A stretch of 64,000 nt of DNA from Shewanella fodinae (GCF_014651955.1 NZ_BMXW01000018.1:1-64000), one strand, 5' to 3'; shown: positions 21,201 through 30,887, counted from the stretch's first letter. Translations and numbers: made by a program. The notes: generated by a model not told the origin, from the sequence alone.

Positions 21201-22641
21201 CGAGTTGAAGAGCCGCAATCGCAATAGTTTCCCAGTTTGGCTGAATGTCTCGTCAATGACGGATAGTTTTCAGCAAATTAGACATTATGTTATTGTTTTC
21301 TCTGATATTACAGATAGAAAGCAGTCAGAGGCCGAGCTGCGTAAACTGGCCAACTATGATGTGCTAACCGGATTACCCAATCGCAGCCTATTTGCCAATC
21401 GCCTAGAGCAAGCCATTGCCCGTGCCAGCAAGGACAACAGCAAATTAGCGCTGTTGTTTCTCGATCTCGACCGCTTTAAGCAAGTGAATGACTACTATGG
21501 GCACAGTATGGGCGATGCCTTGCTGGTGGAAGCCTCCAACCGTCTGCAATCTGTGTTGGATGACGGGCAAATTCTTTGCCGTTTCGGTGGTGATGAATTC
21601 GTGATCTTGGTCAATACCGGCGACGTTGACCTGATTAATCGCCTGTGTGAGGCATTGTTATCACAGATTGCCAGACCTTTCAGGCTGTATGGCCGAGAGT
21701 TTTTTGTCTCCACCAGTATTGGCATCAGTATCTGGCCAGATGATACCGAGCAACCCGAAAATCTCATCAAAAACGCTGATCAGGCGATGTATCACGCCAA
21801 AGATCAAGGCCGTGGTAATTTCCAGTATTATTCCCGAGAGCGTAACGCCGAAGCGCTATATCACATGCGTTTGGAAGGTGATTTACGCCGTGCCATTGAA
21901 AACAACGAATTTGAACTCTGGTATCAGGGGCAGTTTGATGTTTTGCAAGGCGATAAGTGTATTGGTGCCGAAGCGTTATTACGTTGGTGCCATCCACAGG
22001 ATGGTTTTATCCCGCCTGATATCTTCATCAAGGTGGCAGAAAGTTGCGGTTTGATTATTGATATTGATCGCTGGGTAATGCAGCGGGCGTGTACGGATGG
22101 CGCGCGTTTGTGCCAGCAGTTGAAACACCAGAATTTCAGTATCTCCATCAATGTCAGCGCCGTACATTTCCGGCAACCAGACTTTGTCGATTTTGTGTTG
22201 CAGACGCTGCGGCAGACCGGAATGCCGCCACAGCGCTTGACGCTGGAAATTACCGAAGGGGTGCTGATGAAGGAGCTGCAAATTGCGCAGCAGCATTTAC
22301 AGCAACTACGGCAACACCACATTGAGGTAGCCATTGATGACTTCGGTACTGGATATTCCTCTTTGGCCTATCTGCGAAATTTCCAGGTAAATGCCTTGAA
22401 AATTGACCGCTCCTTTCTGACGGATATCGCCTCTAACACCGCCGACCAAGCAATTGTCAGCAGTATTATCGAGCTGGCTCGAAATTTGAAACTCAGCGTG
22501 GTCGCCGAAGGCGTCGAATCCAAGGCGCAGTTGGAGCAAGTATTTAGTCGTGGCTGTTATGTTATTCAGGGCTATTACTTTGCCAGACCGGTACCACTGG
22601 TGATGCTGGAGCAACAATTTCTGCAATTGAACCCAAGATAA
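18205..22641 (+). CDS. Membrane sensor with periplasmic propeller, PAS, GGDEF and EAL domains
   Basis: A 1478-aa cyclic-di-GMP enzyme. A signal peptide (about 1-25) leads to ~670 residues of two-component-regulator propeller repeats (for example GFVWLATEEGLYR, QRVWISGQDGLYR), then a Y_Y_Y domain (about 680-755), one membrane segment (about 763-785), two PAS domains (about 800-1045), GGDEF with an intact GGDEF motif at 1128, and EAL with E1256 in EALLRW and the DDFGTG loop. The cyclase inhibitory-site RxxD is absent (DDGQ in that place). The propeller layout matches hybrid two-component sensors such as those of Bacteroides, but the output is cyclic-di-GMP rather than a kinase. The ligand is unknown. 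It lies between the PDH operon and a patatin gene. Confidence 0.93.
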   Translation: MNKQALTIVVCLCSWLLLSAFATASELVQRVFTARDGLGNSAIHDMATDDYGFVWLATEEGLYRVSNNVVRRVDNEETQSRLDEEFFVSVTKLDHQHLLAVTEHNAYLYDISENAFHRFGSPQLFPEFDSGSLTATAVLPDGNLLLLSAEGKLWRLSRDASHLQALFMLPDSDDGSWNRLLLLKDGRLLLGSVHHLALYDQQGQVIQDELWNANSGSYYSLYQDSHQRVWISGQDGLYRLNLDSLHLSVVPQIPFLCRMVSEDSNGNLWVVIRGGLLKYYPQEQRIVSYKDQLKQRAGIDSPNKILIDSHGLLWVSGTGNPLAILAEKPAFLLDSITNNAAVDIDTVWSVAADKQYLWLGSNGGIFRINLQTKAADRFVLEGLEPSDSIYHIDAISPEQWLLSTTNGLFVFDKEAKRGHRLFTSEQPDGALNHKTIFNVLHEGAQWWFATNHGLYHWVQGENVEPVPLPDIATTQKRLIVFGLYRDKQHRLWVGGNKFLGYFNADGGFQQVEGHDNDVLKTTMVNQILQIDDEHFWIGTRSKGMLEFNLNTSEIRSLDQAWQVDCDGVYFVTDTQDFRIVGCPKKIIRQQKQSGELLVIGATDGLIAQELNEGAFYYDASRGLYVGTPEGVMLLDVPSMKNRIADVGVVMESVSVYYDNRTQVSIVPHPSMQIAPGAKLISFQLSNSNFLGEAATSIKYRLSEPGHHQLGNYVLLENQSQINLAGLDGGDYKLEVLGRINGVWNDTPVVFPFEVQIHWWETRWFKALWLLSLLAALSGVIIYRHRQVSRFRQVNQALKESDERLRQSLRGSDSDLWEWHRQDNSFYLDNHGNVLGMDSEQLTIRFGGFPIHPDDRPRVEQQWQQLLEGKADSFDAEYRYLRQNGRWGWIKVRGRPISWEPDTGAVLKVAGIYSEVSTAKRLESEVSLLARAFENTSEGVLILDANEFIEVANHAAEKLVGISRQEMAGKKIGEVMSSGDSLPATVAPLLQQSSSWTGERELKSRNRNSFPVWLNVSSMTDSFQQIRHYVIVFSDITDRKQSEAELRKLANYDVLTGLPNRSLFANRLEQAIARASKDNSKLALLFLDLDRFKQVNDYYGHSMGDALLVEASNRLQSVLDDGQILCRFGGDEFVILVNTGDVDLINRLCEALLSQIARPFRLYGREFFVSTSIGISIWPDDTEQPENLIKNADQAMYHAKDQGRGNFQYYSRERNAEALYHMRLEGDLRRAIENNEFELWYQGQFDVLQGDKCIGAEALLRWCHPQDGFIPPDIFIKVAESCGLIIDIDRWVMQRACTDGARLCQQLKHQNFSISINVSAVHFRQPDFVDFVLQTLRQTGMPPQRLTLEITEGVLMKELQIAQQHLQQLRQHHIEVAIDDFGTGYSSLAYLRNFQVNALKIDRSFLTDIASNTADQAIVSSIIELARNLKLSVVAEGVESKAQLEQVFSRGCYVIQGYYFARPVPLVMLEQQFLQLNPR

Positions 22642-22720
22642 GTCCTCGCTTTGTGGATTTTTTTGCAAGGTATCTCTGTTAAGATATGCCGGTCATTTGC
22701 TGAACAGTACTCTTGCCGAC

Positions 22721-24940
22721 ATGTCATCACTTTTTCGCCTAATCGCCTTTTGCATTTTGAGTTGTATTTTTAGCGCTGTCGCCGCTGATCGTCCTAAAAT
22801 CGGCCTAGTATTGAGTGGCGGCGGTGCCAAAGGTGCCGCTCACGTCGGGGTACTGAAAGTCCTCGAAGCGCACCATATTCCCATAGATTACGTTGCGGGA
22901 ACCAGCATCGGCGCCTATGTCGGTGGCATGTACGCATTAGGCTACAGTGCCAACGAGATCGAAGCTTTGATGATGAAGCAAAACTGGTCCAGCGGTTACT
23001 CTGATCTGATCCCCCGTGAGCAACTGGCTTACCGCGAGAAACAAAACCGCGATCAGTACAATATTCCGCTTAACCTCGGCATCCGCGATGGCGAAATGCA
23101 GGCCCCAAGTGGCGTCTTGCTCGGGCAAAGTATGTCTCGTCTGTATCGGAACACCACCGGATTAGTGCCGGAATACAGCAGTTTTAACGACTTAGCGATA
23201 CCGTTCAGAGCGGTCGCTACCGATCTAGAAACCAGTCGCGCAGTCATCCTCAGTCGCGGCAGTTTGGTGCAGGCGATGCAAGCATCGGCCACGGTGCCAG
23301 GCGCGCTACAACCGGCGGTGATTGATGGCAAAATTCTGGTTGACGGTGGTATTGCCAACAACATGCCGGTGGACGTGGTGAAATCCATGGGCGCCGATAT
23401 TGTCATTGCCGTCGATATTGGCTCTGAACTGGTAAAAAAGGATCAGCTCAATGGTGCCGTAGCTGTGCTAAACCAGTTATCCACTATGCTGACGCAAGCA
23501 AGCACCGAGCGGCAAAAGCAGTTACTCACTGACCGTGATGTCCTGATCCGGCCGAATATTGATTTGTTGAGTACTACCGATTTTTCCGATATGCCAAAGG
23601 CGCTGAAGGCCGGTGAAGTCGCGGCGAGCCGGTTGCTGCCACAACTGCAACATCTGGAAATGTCCGCGGCGGAATATCAGGCTTATGTACAACATAAGAA
23701 AGCCATCTCCGGGAAATGGCTGGATAATGTGCAACGGCCAGTGACCCAGATTGTGTATCACAATGATGCCAAAGTCAGTCACTCAATGCTGACGGAAGTA
23801 CTGGGAATTAAAGTGGGTGATGTAGTTGATAAGCAGCAGTTAGATGATGCTATCAACCGGCTGTACTCATTGGACAAATTTGAGCGAGTGAGTGCGGAAT
23901 TTGAAGATACCGACGAAGGACGGGTCCTGACCGTCACCACTAAAGCTAAGTCTTGGGGACCGAATTACGTTCAGTTGGGCTTTAACTGGGAAGACGATTT
24001 CTCAACCAATTCGGCGGTGACTCTGGATTTGGCACTGACGCTGACAGATTTGACTGAAAATGGCGGTGAATGGCGTAACGAGCTCAAGCTTGGCTTTGAG
24101 AAATTGCTGGCAACAGAGTTTTATCAGCCGTTAGATGCTAACCAGAAATCCTATAGCCGTGCCCGCTATCAATATGAAGAAAAAACCTGGGATGTGTTCA
24201 ATTCTGACGTGCTGTATTACCAGTTGGATCGCAGCAGCCATCGGGCAGATTTGGGGATTGGTTACAACTATCTACCTCAGGGTATTTTGGAGTTGGGCTT
24301 AACGGCGGAGTCCGGTCGGCTGTCTAGTCCGGTAATGCTGGGTGACATCGATTTCACCACATACGGTGGCTATTTCAAGTTGGGTTATGACTCACTGGAC
24401 AACATCAGTTTCCCTACTTCGGGGAACCGCGTGACCTTGAATGTTTTCTTGCGTGATGAAAAATACAACGGTGCTTTGGTTTCTGGACCGGAGCGTTCCT
24501 TGCAGATCCAGGCTGACTGGAAAGGGGTTGTCAGCGTGCGCAGCCATTCTTTTGTTGGCAAAGCCTCCTACGCGTCTGTTGATAAAGCAGGCGATGACAA
24601 CTTTACTATTTATGTGTCTGATCTCGGTGGTTTCCTTAATCTTTCTGGTTATCACAAAGACTCGTTAGCCGGTGCGCAGAAGCTGTTTGGCGCCTTTATC
24701 TACCAATACGACTTGGGGCGTGATGCTTTGGGGATGAAAGACTATCCCCTCTATCTGGGAGCCAGTATCGAAGCGGGCAATGTCTGGGGCGTTGGTGAGC
24801 ATGTGGCGCTGAATGATCTAGTGTATGCGGGCAGCCTCTATTTGGGCACCTATACGCCACTCGGACCTGCTGCTTTGGGCATCGGTGTCAGTGACGATGG
24901 GGAGCAGGCCATGTATCTATTCATCGGCAAAAACTTCTGA
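22721..24940 (+). CDS. PlpD-like patatin phospholipase, type Vd autotransporter
   Basis: A 739-aa secreted lipase fused to its own outer-membrane barrel. The order is signal peptide (1-22), patatin domain with oxyanion GGGAKG (33-38), nucleophile S62 in GTSIG and catalytic D208 in DGG, then a POTRA-like domain (about 335-420), then a 16-strand-type barrel ending in a terminal phenylalanine (IGKNF). This is the architecture of Pseudomonas PlpD. I use ATG 22721; the longer TTG frame from 22697 spoils the signal peptide. It starts 79 bp after the GGDEF/EAL gene with no terminator between. Confidence 0.92.
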   Translation: MSSLFRLIAFCILSCIFSAVAADRPKIGLVLSGGGAKGAAHVGVLKVLEAHHIPIDYVAGTSIGAYVGGMYALGYSANEIEALMMKQNWSSGYSDLIPREQLAYREKQNRDQYNIPLNLGIRDGEMQAPSGVLLGQSMSRLYRNTTGLVPEYSSFNDLAIPFRAVATDLETSRAVILSRGSLVQAMQASATVPGALQPAVIDGKILVDGGIANNMPVDVVKSMGADIVIAVDIGSELVKKDQLNGAVAVLNQLSTMLTQASTERQKQLLTDRDVLIRPNIDLLSTTDFSDMPKALKAGEVAASRLLPQLQHLEMSAAEYQAYVQHKKAISGKWLDNVQRPVTQIVYHNDAKVSHSMLTEVLGIKVGDVVDKQQLDDAINRLYSLDKFERVSAEFEDTDEGRVLTVTTKAKSWGPNYVQLGFNWEDDFSTNSAVTLDLALTLTDLTENGGEWRNELKLGFEKLLATEFYQPLDANQKSYSRARYQYEEKTWDVFNSDVLYYQLDRSSHRADLGIGYNYLPQGILELGLTAESGRLSSPVMLGDIDFTTYGGYFKLGYDSLDNISFPTSGNRVTLNVFLRDEKYNGALVSGPERSLQIQADWKGVVSVRSHSFVGKASYASVDKAGDDNFTIYVSDLGGFLNLSGYHKDSLAGAQKLFGAFIYQYDLGRDALGMKDYPLYLGASIEAGNVWGVGEHVALNDLVYAGSLYLGTYTPLGPAALGIGVSDDGEQAMYLFIGKNF

Positions 24941-25050
24941 TGCCCGTTTCATAGATCCTTACAAAAATCGGCTACAGACCGGATAGTGGCGATGCTAAGG
25001 TGTCAGGCTGCTATCCTTGTTATACTTTTTTACCGGAGAACGGGAACACA

Positions 25051-27114
25051 ATGAATAAAATAAGCACTTTGGCAGTGGGGATTGCCTTAAGCTTGGGATT
25101 GGCATCCTGTGCCAGTGAACCAACGCAACCGGTGGCGCAGACACAGGTTGAAGTGAAGAAAGTTTCTGGCATTGAAACGGAAAACTTTGATCCACAAGTA
25201 CGCTTTCAAGATGACCTCTATTACAGTGTCAACGGTAAGTGGCTGCAGCGCACTAAGATCCCGGCTGACAAATCCAACTATGGTGCTTTCAGTGTCCTCT
25301 ATGAGAAAAGTCAGGCCGCGTTAAAACAGATTGTTGAAGAAGCCGCGGCTAAACCGGATAAAACCAAAGGCAGTGCCGAGCAGAAAATCGGTGACTTCTA
25401 CACCGCTTACATGAATACCGCCAAGGTGGAGCAACTGGGTATCGCACCATTGAAAGGCCAATTAGCCGATGTCGCTGCGATTTCCAGTTATGCGGATGTG
25501 GCCGGGGTGATGGGCAAGTTGCTCACTTCTGGCAGCAGTATTCCGTTTGGATTTTACGTGAACAACGATGCTAAAAATTCTAGCCAGTATGCGGTTTATC
25601 TTTATCAGGCGGGACTGACGCTACCGGATCGAGATTACTACCTGAAAGATGACGCAAAGTTCAGTGCTAACCGTGACGCTATGCGCAAGTATGTACGTGA
25701 TTTGCTGCATGCTGCTGGCTATGCCCATGCCGACAACGCCGCCGCGAACGTTGCCAATATCGAACTGGCAATTGCCAAAAACCAGTGGACCCGGGTTGAA
25801 TCACGCGATGCCAACAAAGCCTACAACAAGATGACCGTGGCGCAGATCCAGAAACTGACGGGTAAGTTTGATTTTGCGGCGTTTGTGCTGGGCAGTGGTT
25901 TGGCGGGTAAGACCAATGACATCATTGTGCGTCAGCCGTCTTACTTTGAGAAATTTGGGACCGAGTTTGAAAAATTCCCAGTATCGGCATGGAAAGATTA
26001 TCTGGCGTTCCACTTGGTTGATAGTTACGCCGAACTGTTGAGTAAAAAATTTGCCGATTTGCACTTTGCCTTTCACAGCAAGACGCTGATGGGGATTGAA
26101 CAGCAAGAACCGCGTTGGAAACAGGCCGTTGACGGTGCTGATAACGTGATAGGCGAACTAGTGGGTAAAGAGTATGTTGCCCGCAATTTCAAACCTGAAG
26201 CGAAAGTCCGTATGGAAAGCATGATCCACAACCTGATCAAAGGATTTGAAGTCAGCATCAACGAACTGGAGTGGATGACACCCGCAACGAAAAAAGCCGC
26301 CCAAGAAAAACTGTCTAAGTTCACCTACAAAATTGGTTATCCAGATAAATGGAAAGACTATAGCAAGCTGGAGATCAAAGCCGATGAACTGGTAGGCAAC
26401 TACCAACGTGCCGCCCGTTTTGAGACCCAGCAAATGCTGGACAAAATCGGTAAGCCCGTGGACCGCACCGAATGGCATATGACACCGCAGACGGTAAACG
26501 CTTACTACAGCCCAGTGGGTAACGAGATTGTGTTCCCCGCAGCTATTCTGCAACCGCCATTTTTCAATATGGATGCCGATGATGCGGTCAACTACGGCGG
26601 GATTGGCGCTGTTATTGGCCATGAGATCAGCCATGGTTTTGACGACCAAGGCGCCAAATACGATGGCAATGGGAACCTGCGTAACTGGTGGACCGATAAA
26701 GACCGTGAAGAGTTTCAGAAACGTGGTCAGGCGCTGGCAGCGCAATACAACGCTTTTGAGCCACTGCCTGGAAAACATGTCAACGGTGAGCTGACCTTAG
26801 GGGAAAACATCGGAGACCTCGGCGGTTTGACCGTGGCCTTACGCTCCTATCATCTGAGCTTGAATGGCAAAGAAGCACCCGTGATGGATGGTCTGACCGG
26901 CGATCAGCGTTTCTTTATCGGCTGGTCTCAGGTGTGGCGCCGTAAATATCGCGACGAAGAGCTGGTGCGCCGTTTGTTGACTGACCCACACTCACCCAGC
27001 CATTACCGGGCGATGGGAACCCCACGTAACGTGGAAGGTTTTTACAAGGCATTTGATCTGAAGCCAACTGATAAAGAGTTTTTACCAGAAGATAAACGCG
27101 TGAAAATCTGGTAA
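25051..27114 (+). CDS. pepO: PepO-like M13 zinc metallopeptidase, lipoprotein
   Basis: A 687-aa M13 (neprilysin-type) peptidase that cuts peptides in the cell envelope. The zinc site is H524-E-x2-H528 (GHEISH) with E585 in GENIGDLGG; the substrate-binding NAYYSP motif precedes it. The N-terminus is a lipoprotein signal with lipobox LASC, so it should be anchored to a membrane. The usual C-terminal CxxW is KIW here, without the cysteine. GGAG precedes ATG 25051. It may be independent of the patatin gene 110 bp upstream. Confidence 0.94.
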   Translation: MNKISTLAVGIALSLGLASCASEPTQPVAQTQVEVKKVSGIETENFDPQVRFQDDLYYSVNGKWLQRTKIPADKSNYGAFSVLYEKSQAALKQIVEEAAAKPDKTKGSAEQKIGDFYTAYMNTAKVEQLGIAPLKGQLADVAAISSYADVAGVMGKLLTSGSSIPFGFYVNNDAKNSSQYAVYLYQAGLTLPDRDYYLKDDAKFSANRDAMRKYVRDLLHAAGYAHADNAAANVANIELAIAKNQWTRVESRDANKAYNKMTVAQIQKLTGKFDFAAFVLGSGLAGKTNDIIVRQPSYFEKFGTEFEKFPVSAWKDYLAFHLVDSYAELLSKKFADLHFAFHSKTLMGIEQQEPRWKQAVDGADNVIGELVGKEYVARNFKPEAKVRMESMIHNLIKGFEVSINELEWMTPATKKAAQEKLSKFTYKIGYPDKWKDYSKLEIKADELVGNYQRAARFETQQMLDKIGKPVDRTEWHMTPQTVNAYYSPVGNEIVFPAAILQPPFFNMDADDAVNYGGIGAVIGHEISHGFDDQGAKYDGNGNLRNWWTDKDREEFQKRGQALAAQYNAFEPLPGKHVNGELTLGENIGDLGGLTVALRSYHLSLNGKEAPVMDGLTGDQRFFIGWSQVWRRKYRDEELVRRLLTDPHSPSHYRAMGTPRNVEGFYKAFDLKPTDKEFLPEDKRVKIW

Positions 27115-27138
27115 CGGAACTCAGTGATAATAAGTACC

Positions 27139-27165
27139 AAAGCCAGACCTTGTGTCTGGCTTTTT
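27139..27165. terminator. pepO terminator
   Basis: AGCCAGAC (27141-27148) pairs with GTCTGGCT (27154-27161), followed by TTTT, with an A-rich left side. It lies between two convergent genes and can serve both. Confidence 0.88.
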
Positions 27166-27198
27166 GCTGGTCCACCTACTTCAGTAGGGTGTTATCAG

Positions 27199-27888
27199 TT
27201 AGCCTGGAGTGCTTTTGCTCTGGTGACACAGGCGTTGCAGCAAGGCAGGTAGTGCCAACAGATCTGTCGCTTGGTGGTGGGCTGCTGCCCAACGCGGATC
27301 CTGACGCTGCGACACTGCTGGGACGATCAGCGTTTGCATCCTGGCTGCACGGGCGGCAATCAGGCCGTTAAAGGAATCCTCCACTGCCAGACAGCAACTC
27401 GGCGCAACCCCCAGCGCTGCGGCGCAGCGCAGATACACTTCAGGATGAGGTTTACCGTAGGGTAACTGCTCAGCGCTTTGGATAACATCGAAACATTCGC
27501 GGATCTGTAATGTGTCCAGCACCGCATCAATAATATCGGTTGAGGAAGAGGTGGCCAGGCCCACCTTCAGGTGATATTGGTGGCATGCGTTTAGGGCTTC
27601 ATGTACACCGGCCATCGCGGTCGCATCGCGCCGGATGTAGTGGATGACTTGTTCGATAATATAGTCGGCCATCGCCGCGGTATCAAAATCATCGGCTGGG
27701 AAGCGTCGATACCAGTATTCTGCCACCTCGTCGATGCGCAGACCGGTAGTTTGCGCAATTTCTTCACGGGAGATGGCAAACCCTTTGCCACTGAGTACGT
27801 CAAATTCAGCCTGTTGCCACACAGGCTCGGAGTCGACTAATACGCCATCCATATCAAAAATGACCGCCTGTAGTGGAGACATTTCCAT
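27199..27888 (-). CDS. hxpB: HxpB-like HAD sugar-phosphate phosphatase
   Basis: A 229-aa HAD phosphatase close to E. coli HxpB (YniC), which acts on hexitol and 2-deoxyglucose phosphates. Motif I is FDMDGVLVDSE with nucleophile D12 and acid D14; motif II is ATSSS, and motif III/IV is YGKPHPEVY...VEDSFNG. ATG 27888 has AGGGAA upstream; the TTG at 27939 is a poor alternative. The substrate is inferred from family similarity. It stands alone, convergent with pepO and divergent from acnB. Confidence 0.85.
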   Translation of the reverse strand: MEMSPLQAVIFDMDGVLVDSEPVWQQAEFDVLSGKGFAISREEIAQTTGLRIDEVAEYWYRRFPADDFDTAAMADYIIEQVIHYIRRDATAMAGVHEALNACHQYHLKVGLATSSSTDIIDAVLDTLQIRECFDVIQSAEQLPYGKPHPEVYLRCAAALGVAPSCCLAVEDSFNGLIAARAARMQTLIVPAVSQRQDPRWAAAHHQATDLLALPALLQRLCHQSKSTPG

Positions 27889-28102
27889 GAGGGATTCCCT
27901 ATGAACTATTGGTTGTTGGTAGCAGTGTATGACAGACAATGAAGAGTCGAAAACACTACTGTTACTGAATGACGTGACAGTAATTCACTATATTGGACGT
28001 AAATGATTAATTTTCAAACTATTGTCTAATATCATTCTTGGATGCCGCACCTTAGTTTATTCTGCGCCCATAAATTTACCCCCACGAATGATGTGGTTCT
28101 TG

Positions 28103-28141
28103 TGTGATCTGATTCATACTTTTGCAAAGCTGTAGTATACT
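28103..28141 (+). promoter_or_regulatory. acnB promoter with overlapping CRP-like site
   Basis: TTCATA (28113-28118), a 17-bp spacer and TATACT (28136-28141) form a good sigma-70 promoter. TGTGA-N6-TCATA (28103-28118) matches the CRP consensus in 9 of 10 half-site bases and overlaps the -35, a class II arrangement. E. coli acnB is known to be CRP-activated. Confidence 0.6.
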
Positions 28142-28172
28142 TCTGCGCGGAAAATAAGGGTCGAATCTGTGG

Positions 28173-28198
28173 GACTGCCCACGCCTGAGCGGGCAGTC
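28173..28198 (+). promoter_or_regulatory. 5'-UTR hairpin of acnB
   Basis: GACTGCCC (28173-28180) pairs perfectly with GGGCAGTC (28191-28198) around a 10-base loop, 31 bp before the acnB start. There is no T-run, so it is not a terminator. It may stabilise the mRNA or be a protein-binding element. Confidence 0.6.
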
Positions 28199-28229
28199 GT
28201 TAGAGCGCCAAACAAAGAGGAACGTTGCC

Positions 28230-30827
28230 GTGCTAGAAGCATATCGTAAACACGTTGCAGAGCGTGCTGCCGAGGGTGTTGTCCCCAAACCGCTGGATGC
28301 CCACCAGGTAGCCGAACTGGTTGAACTGGTAAAAAATCCACCTGCTGGTGAAGAACAATTTATCCTGGATCTGCTAGAAAATCGTATTCCCCCTGGTGTA
28401 GATGAAGCCGCTTATGTGAAAGCTGGCTTTCTGGACGCCGTTGCCAGTGGCTCGGTCACTTCTCCTATCCTAAGTGCTGAACACGCGGTAGAGCTGCTGG
28501 GCACTATGCAGGGCGGTTACAATATCGAACCGCTGGTGCGGTTTCTCGATAACAACAAACTCGCGCCATTGGCCGCTAAAGCTCTGTCGCACACCTTGTT
28601 GATGTTTGATGCTTTCCACGATGTGGTGGAAAAAATGCAGGCGGGTAACAGCTATGCCAAACAGGTAGTGGAATCTTGGGCTGACGCCGAATGGTTCCTC
28701 AGTCGGCCGAAACTGGCCGACAAAATCACCCTCACCGTATTTAAAGTCCCTGGCGAAACCAATACCGATGACTTGTCACCCGCCCCTGACGCCTGGTCAC
28801 GGCCGGATATTCCACTGCATGCGCTGGCGATGTTGAAAAATGCCCGTGATGGCATTGTACCGGACCAGCCCGGTGCCGTTGGCCCTATCAGCAAAGTGGC
28901 AGAGCTCAAGACCAAAGGTTTCCCTCTGGTTTATGTGGGTGACGTTGTTGGTACTGGCTCCTCTCGTAAGTCGGCCACTAACTCAGTGTTGTGGCTGATG
29001 GGCGATGACATCCCATTTGTGCCTAACAAACGTGCTGGTGGGTTCTGCTTTGGTGGTAAGATTGCCCCTATTTTCTTCAACACCATGGAAGATGCGGGTG
29101 CATTGCCGGTTGAGCTGGATGTTAGCAATATGGAGATGGGTGACATTATCGATGTATACCCATACGAAGGTGTAGTGAAGCGTCACGGCAGTGATGAAGT
29201 GATCTCAACTTTTGAGCTGAAAACCGAGGTGTTGCTGGATGAAGTTCGTGCAGGTGGTCGTATTCCGCTGATCATTGGTCGCGGTCTGACAGATAAAGCC
29301 CGGGAAACTCTGGGATTAGCTGCTTCCGAGGTATTTGTACGTCCGGCAGTGGTGGCTGATTCTGCTAAAGGTTTCACCCTGGCGCAGAAGATGGTGGGTA
29401 AAGCCTGTGGCGTTGCCGGTATCCGTCCCGGCCAATATTGCGAACCCAAGATGACCTCCGTCGGTTCTCAGGACACTACCGGTCCGATGACCCGCGATGA
29501 ACTGAAAGACTTAGCATGTCTGGGCTTTAGTGCCGACTTAGTGATGCAGTCTTTCTGCCACACTGCGGCTTATCCAAAACCTGTGGATGTGAATACCCAT
29601 CACACCCTGCCTGACTTCATTATGAATCGTGGCGGCGTATCACTGCGTCCCGGTGACGGAGTCATCCACTCTTGGTTGAACCGTATGCTGTTGCCTGACA
29701 CTGTTGGTACCGGTGGTGACTCCCATACCCGTTTCCCGATTGGTATCTCATTCCCCGCTGGCTCTGGTCTGGTGGCCTTTGCGGCGGCGACTGGGGTAAT
29801 GCCGCTGGATATGCCAGAATCAGTGCTGGTACGCTTTTCCGGTAAAATGCAGCCAGGGATCACGCTGCGGGATCTGGTACATGCTATCCCCCATAAAGCG
29901 ATTGAAATGGGCTTGCTGACCGTAGAGAAGAAAGGTAAGAAAAATATTTTCTCTGGCCGAATTCTAGAAATTGAAGGTCTGCAACATCTGAAAGTAGAGC
30001 AGGCATTCGAACTGTCAGACGCCTCTGCGGAGCGCAGCGCTGCGGGCTGTACTATCAAGCTTGATAAAGAGCCGATCATCGAATACCTCAACTCCAACAT
30101 CGTCATGCTGAAATGGATGATTGCTGAAGGTTATGGCGATCGTCGTACGCTGGAACGCCGTATCAAAGGTATGGAAGAGTGGTTGGCAAATCCGAGCCTG
30201 ATGTCTGCCGATGCGGATGCTGAATATGCTGCAGTTATCGACATTGACCTCAACGAGATCAAAGAGCCGATTCTGTGTGCCCCTAACGATCCCGATGACG
30301 CGCGTCTGTTGTCAGAGGTTGCCAACACCAAGATTGATGAAGTGTTTGTCGGCTCCTGTATGACCAATATCGGTCACTTCCGTGCCACTGGTAAAGTTTT
30401 GGATAAGTTTGCCAAGACACTGCCAACGCGGTTGTGGATTGCGCCACCCACCAAGATGGACAAAGATCAACTGACGGAAGAAGGTTACTACGGCATTTTC
30501 GGTCGTGCAGGTGCTCGTATTGAAATCCCCGGCTGTTCCTTGTGTATGGGTAACCAGGCTCGCGTCGCTGATGGGGCAACGGTTGTTTCGACATCTACTC
30601 GTAACTTCCCGAACCGTTTAGGGACTGGTGCCAATGTGTTCCTAGCCTCTGCGGAACTCGCCGCTGTTGCTGCACTGCTCGGTCGTCTGCCGACTGCCGA
30701 GGAGTATCAGGAATATGCCAAAGAGATTGATGCAACAGCCGCCGATACTTATCGTTATCTAAACTTTGATAAGATCGGCTCTTATACTGAAAAAGCGGGG
30801 AACGTGATTTTCCAAGCAGCGGTATAA
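28230..30827 (+). CDS. acnB: AcnB, aconitate hydratase B / 2-methylisocitrate dehydratase
   Basis: TCA-cycle aconitase, 865 aa, same length as E. coli AcnB. The 4Fe-4S ligands are C710 (GSCMTN), C769 and C772 (GCSLC), at the E. coli numbering. The HEAT-like and swivel domains precede the core, as in all AcnB. The start is GTG 28230 with GAGG 9 bp upstream; the following residues [15 protein letters not shown] match E. coli, so the GTG is well supported. Apo-AcnB is known to bind mRNAs, which makes the hairpin in its own leader noteworthy. Confidence 0.96.
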   Translation: MLEAYRKHVAERAAEGVVPKPLDAHQVAELVELVKNPPAGEEQFILDLLENRIPPGVDEAAYVKAGFLDAVASGSVTSPILSAEHAVELLGTMQGGYNIEPLVRFLDNNKLAPLAAKALSHTLLMFDAFHDVVEKMQAGNSYAKQVVESWADAEWFLSRPKLADKITLTVFKVPGETNTDDLSPAPDAWSRPDIPLHALAMLKNARDGIVPDQPGAVGPISKVAELKTKGFPLVYVGDVVGTGSSRKSATNSVLWLMGDDIPFVPNKRAGGFCFGGKIAPIFFNTMEDAGALPVELDVSNMEMGDIIDVYPYEGVVKRHGSDEVISTFELKTEVLLDEVRAGGRIPLIIGRGLTDKARETLGLAASEVFVRPAVVADSAKGFTLAQKMVGKACGVAGIRPGQYCEPKMTSVGSQDTTGPMTRDELKDLACLGFSADLVMQSFCHTAAYPKPVDVNTHHTLPDFIMNRGGVSLRPGDGVIHSWLNRMLLPDTVGTGGDSHTRFPIGISFPAGSGLVAFAAATGVMPLDMPESVLVRFSGKMQPGITLRDLVHAIPHKAIEMGLLTVEKKGKKNIFSGRILEIEGLQHLKVEQAFELSDASAERSAAGCTIKLDKEPIIEYLNSNIVMLKWMIAEGYGDRRTLERRIKGMEEWLANPSLMSADADAEYAAVIDIDLNEIKEPILCAPNDPDDARLLSEVANTKIDEVFVGSCMTNIGHFRATGKVLDKFAKTLPTRLWIAPPTKMDKDQLTEEGYYGIFGRAGARIEIPGCSLCMGNQARVADGATVVSTSTRNFPNRLGTGANVFLASAELAAVAALLGRLPTAEEYQEYAKEIDATAADTYRYLNFDKIGSYTEKAGNVIFQAAV

Positions 30828-30850
30828 GTTCAAAACGAAGTATCAAACCA

Positions 30851-30878
30851 AAAGCCAGCGTTAACGCTGGCTTTTTTG
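30851..30878. terminator. Bidirectional terminator between acnB and rsd
   Basis: AAAGCCAGCG (30851-30860) pairs perfectly with CGCTGGCTTT (30865-30874) around TTAA, followed by TTT. The left side supplies A residues, so it works for both converging genes. Confidence 0.9.
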
Positions 30879-30887
30879 TACTGATAA

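Noticed and set aside
26158..26778. A 206-codon minus-strand frame inside pepO
   Set aside because: Shadow of the M13 peptidase gene; no ribosome binding site and no recognisable motif.
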